From JBBSDV01 sp038240335 (GTDB lineage: Bacteria; Chloroflexota; Dehalococcoidia; DSTF01; JACRBR01): a stretch of 7,189 nt of DNA. The DNA is taken from positions 1 through 7,189 of the forward strand of contig JBBSDV010000159.1 in assembly GCA_038240335.1 (NCBI GenBank), read 5' to 3'. Positions 6,303 through 7,189 of the stretch are shown here, piece by piece. Made by a program: the position numbers and the translations under genes. Position 1 is the stretch's first letter. Each line of letters starts with the position of its first letter. The notes beneath the pieces are model-generated. The model was not told the DNA's origin. It saw only the letters and a list, made by a program, of their open reading frames with translations, and ran no database searches.

Positions 6303-6466
6303 CGGCGCGTCCGACTGCGACGTTCAACCGATCGAAGTCTCCCGTTGGAATATCCAGCGGCCAGTTACACGGAGGACGACGATGGGGCGAACAGCGGTGA
6401 CAGGTTCCGCGAACACGTCCTCGCGCCACTGAACGCCCTGGAGGGAGGCGGCGCGACGCAGCCGGC
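6303..6466 (+). other. Gap between B2 and C2, open in the B2 frame
   Basis: In copy 1 the B and C genes overlap by four bases, but here 164 bases separate them. The B2 frame remains open through this gap to a TGA at 6474-6476, which overlaps the C2 start by ten bases. The added reading contains segments such as LPLEYPAASYTEDDDG and ends ATQPACD, faintly like the B1 ending SSVCP. This may be a former C-terminal extension of B2 cut off by the TGA, or chance openness in GC-rich DNA. GGAGGGAGG at 6440-6448 is too far (18 bases) from ATG 6467 to be its normal ribosome site. Confidence 0.4.
6382..6432 (+). CDS. Possible 16-codon small ORF with a strong Shine-Dalgarno
   Basis: ATG 6382 is preceded at six bases by GGAGG (6371-6375) and encodes MGRTAVTGSANTSSRH before TGA. 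The ribosome site is the best in the B2-C2 gap, so a leader peptide coupled to C2 is possible. The peptide shows no recognisable feature and the C2 start lies 34 bases beyond its stop, so this is a weak call. Confidence 0.15.
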   Translation: MGRTAVTGSANTSSRH

Positions 6467-6847
6467 ATGCGACTGAGGCGATTTGCGGCCTCGCTGGCCG
6501 TCGGCATCGTGGCGCTTGCAGCGGCGATTGTGACGGGCATCGTCATGCTCTACACGACACTGATCATCATCGACGTGCTCGGCGGACGTGACGCATCGTT
6601 TGGGGTGCGACGAGGGCTTTCACGGCTAACGACGACACTCGTTGTTGGGCCGACGATCATCGTGTTGTTCGGCTTGCCGTTCGTGGCGGCGCGGCGCTGG
6701 CGCATGCCTGTCATCGTCAGTCTCATCGCGGCGGGCGTCCTCGGCGGCCTGTCTGCCCATGAAGTGCTATATCAGCTCTCCCGGATCAACGATTGTACGT
6801 TCGATCATGCGTTCCCATACGACATCAGCTATTGCTCCGGGGAATGA
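6467..6847 (+). CDS. C2: small three-helix membrane protein, paralog of C1 (cassette copy 2)
   Basis: This is an integral membrane protein of 126 residues and unknown function. The start MRLRR is basic, followed by hydrophobic stretches at about 8-38, 54-75 and 80-97. ARRWR (75-79) marks a likely cytoplasmic loop, and the tail after helix three would be outside. The tail has Cys at 110 and 123 (INDC...ISYC) and aligns with the C1 tail; TTLVVGPTIIVLFGLPFVAARR aligns with the second helix and loop of C1 over about 22 positions. The ATG at 6467 has no close Shine-Dalgarno; no in-frame start was found in the roughly 45 bases upstream that I checked. The gene converges on birA. Confidence 0.78.
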   Translation: MRLRRFAASLAVGIVALAAAIVTGIVMLYTTLIIIDVLGGRDASFGVRRGLSRLTTTLVVGPTIIVLFGLPFVAARRWRMPVIVSLIAAGVLGGLSAHEVLYQLSRINDCTFDHAFPYDISYCSGE

Positions 6848-6856
6848 CCGCCCTAT

Positions 6857-6871
6857 GACGCCGCGGGCGTC
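6857..6871. terminator. Hairpin between convergent C2 and birA, possible terminator
   Basis: GACGCC (6857-6862) and GGCGTC (6866-6871) form a perfect 6-bp stem with a GCG loop in the 51-base gap between convergent genes. A second imperfect stem (6886-6908, one bulge) overlaps the birA stop. Neither has a T-run, so a bidirectional terminator role rests on position and stem strength only. Confidence 0.35.
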
Positions 6872-6898
6872 GATGCGCTGCCGTACCGCCGGCTTGCG

Positions 6899-7189
6899 CT
6901 AGCGGCGGAGGGTGACGTCGCCGGCTTCGACGCGGACGAGGACGCCGGCGGCGGTGCGGATGAGGAGGGCGCCGTCGGCGTCGACATCCTCGGCGATGCC
7001 GGTTGCGGTGCCGCCCGGCCACGATGCCTGCACGTCGCGGCCGAGGGTGACGAGCCGGGCGCGCCAGGCGGTTCGCGCCGACTCGCCCGTCTTCGCTTTC
7101 GTGTAGAGCTGCTCGAAATGTACGAGGTACGCGGCGAGGATGGTTTCGCGGCTCGCCTGATGGCCGATCTCGGCGACGACGCTTGTCGC
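6899..7189 (-). CDS. birA: Biotin protein ligase BirA, C-terminal part (runs off the right edge)
   Basis: Biotin-[acetyl-CoA carboxylase] ligase activates biotin with ATP and attaches it to the lysine of the biotin carrier protein, a cytoplasmic step needed for fatty acid synthesis. Only the last 96 residues are present; the catalytic GRGRRGR-type motif lies outside. The fragment opens with ATSVVAEIG (the family usually has ATSL followed by an acidic stretch), then a helical part with LVHFEQLY and WRARLVTLGRDV. The SH3-like C-terminal domain follows: ASWPGGTATGIAEDVDADG, then ALLIRT and VEAGDVTLRR before TAG. These are typical of the BirA C-terminus. No start codon is inside the window on this strand, so the gene is partial at its 5' end. 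Whether it has the N-terminal DNA-binding repressor domain cannot be seen. Confidence 0.9.
   Translation of the reverse strand, partial: ATSVVAEIGHQASRETILAAYLVHFEQLYTKAKTGESARTAWRARLVTLGRDVQASWPGGTATGIAEDVDADGALLIRTAAGVLVRVEAGDVTLRR

Larger units (their letters stand above)
3274..6847 (+). repeat. Diverged tandem duplication of a three-gene A-B-C cassette
   Basis: Copy 1 (3274-5178) and copy 2 (about 5175-6847) have the same order: secreted Cys-rich protein, anchored YG-x-C protein, three-helix membrane protein. All three pairs share aligned motifs and conserved cysteines: A1/A2 from Cys150 onward, B1/B2 YG-x-C-(8)-C, and C1/C2 Cys tails 15 and 12 residues apart. Divergence is high at protein level and little DNA identity is visible, so the duplication is old or the copies were acquired separately. 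Copy 2 has a broken A gene. The membership of both sets was inferred by eye. Confidence 0.7.

Noticed and set aside
6825..7022. Minus-strand Arg/His/Pro-rich open frame at the right end
   Set aside because: It overlaps the BirA C-terminus in another frame, and the BirA reading has clear family motifs.
1..7189. CRISPR arrays, tRNA or rRNA genes, transposases
   Set aside because: I looked for repeat-spacer periodicity, tRNA-like cloverleaf ends and transposase motifs and saw none; the only duplicated structure is at the gene level.

Overview
The window is a GC-rich bacterial chromosome segment carrying two recognisable housekeeping genes around an accessory block of secreted, lipid-anchored and membrane proteins. 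The style fits Chloroflexota, with moderate confidence: Pro/Thr/Ala-rich spacers after signal peptides (VPTATATPASVPPT and similar), small Cys-containing lipoproteins, frequent GTG starts and stop/start overlaps. No taxonomic marker was searched.

Left part (1-2061): a short 5' region holds a strong hairpin and a 56-bp repeat element with inverted-repeat ends, followed by complete lepA (elongation factor 4). Middle-left (2061-3150): two small lipoproteins follow lepA directly. They appear to be tandem paralogs sharing a C-terminal pair of cysteines with identical 18-residue spacing. A hairpin and a promoter-like sequence with an 11-A spacer tract (3201-3230) then separate this unit from the next.

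Middle-right (3274-6847): this is the most interesting part. By comparing translations I read it as a tandem duplication of a three-gene cassette that I do not recognise as a named system: A (secreted Cys-rich protein), B (anchored exported protein with a YG-x-C-(8)-C core), C (small three-helix membrane protein with a Cys-bearing outer tail). Copy 1 is A1 3274-4104, B1 4115-4762, C1 4759-5178, tightly packed. Copy 2 is A2 5175-5646, B2 5640-6302, C2 6467-6847. A2 is decayed: it has lost its signal peptide and N-terminal part, has a frameshift near 5238-5242 and an in-frame TGA at 5281-5283, and its 5' edge overlaps the end of C1. B2 and C2 look intact, although the B2 frame stays open for 57 more codons beyond its TGA, up to the start of C2. 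The gene order suggests that A, B and C act together at the cell envelope. Their function is unknown.

Right edge (6899-7189, minus strand): the C-terminal 96 residues of a biotin protein ligase (BirA) that runs off the window, convergent with C2.
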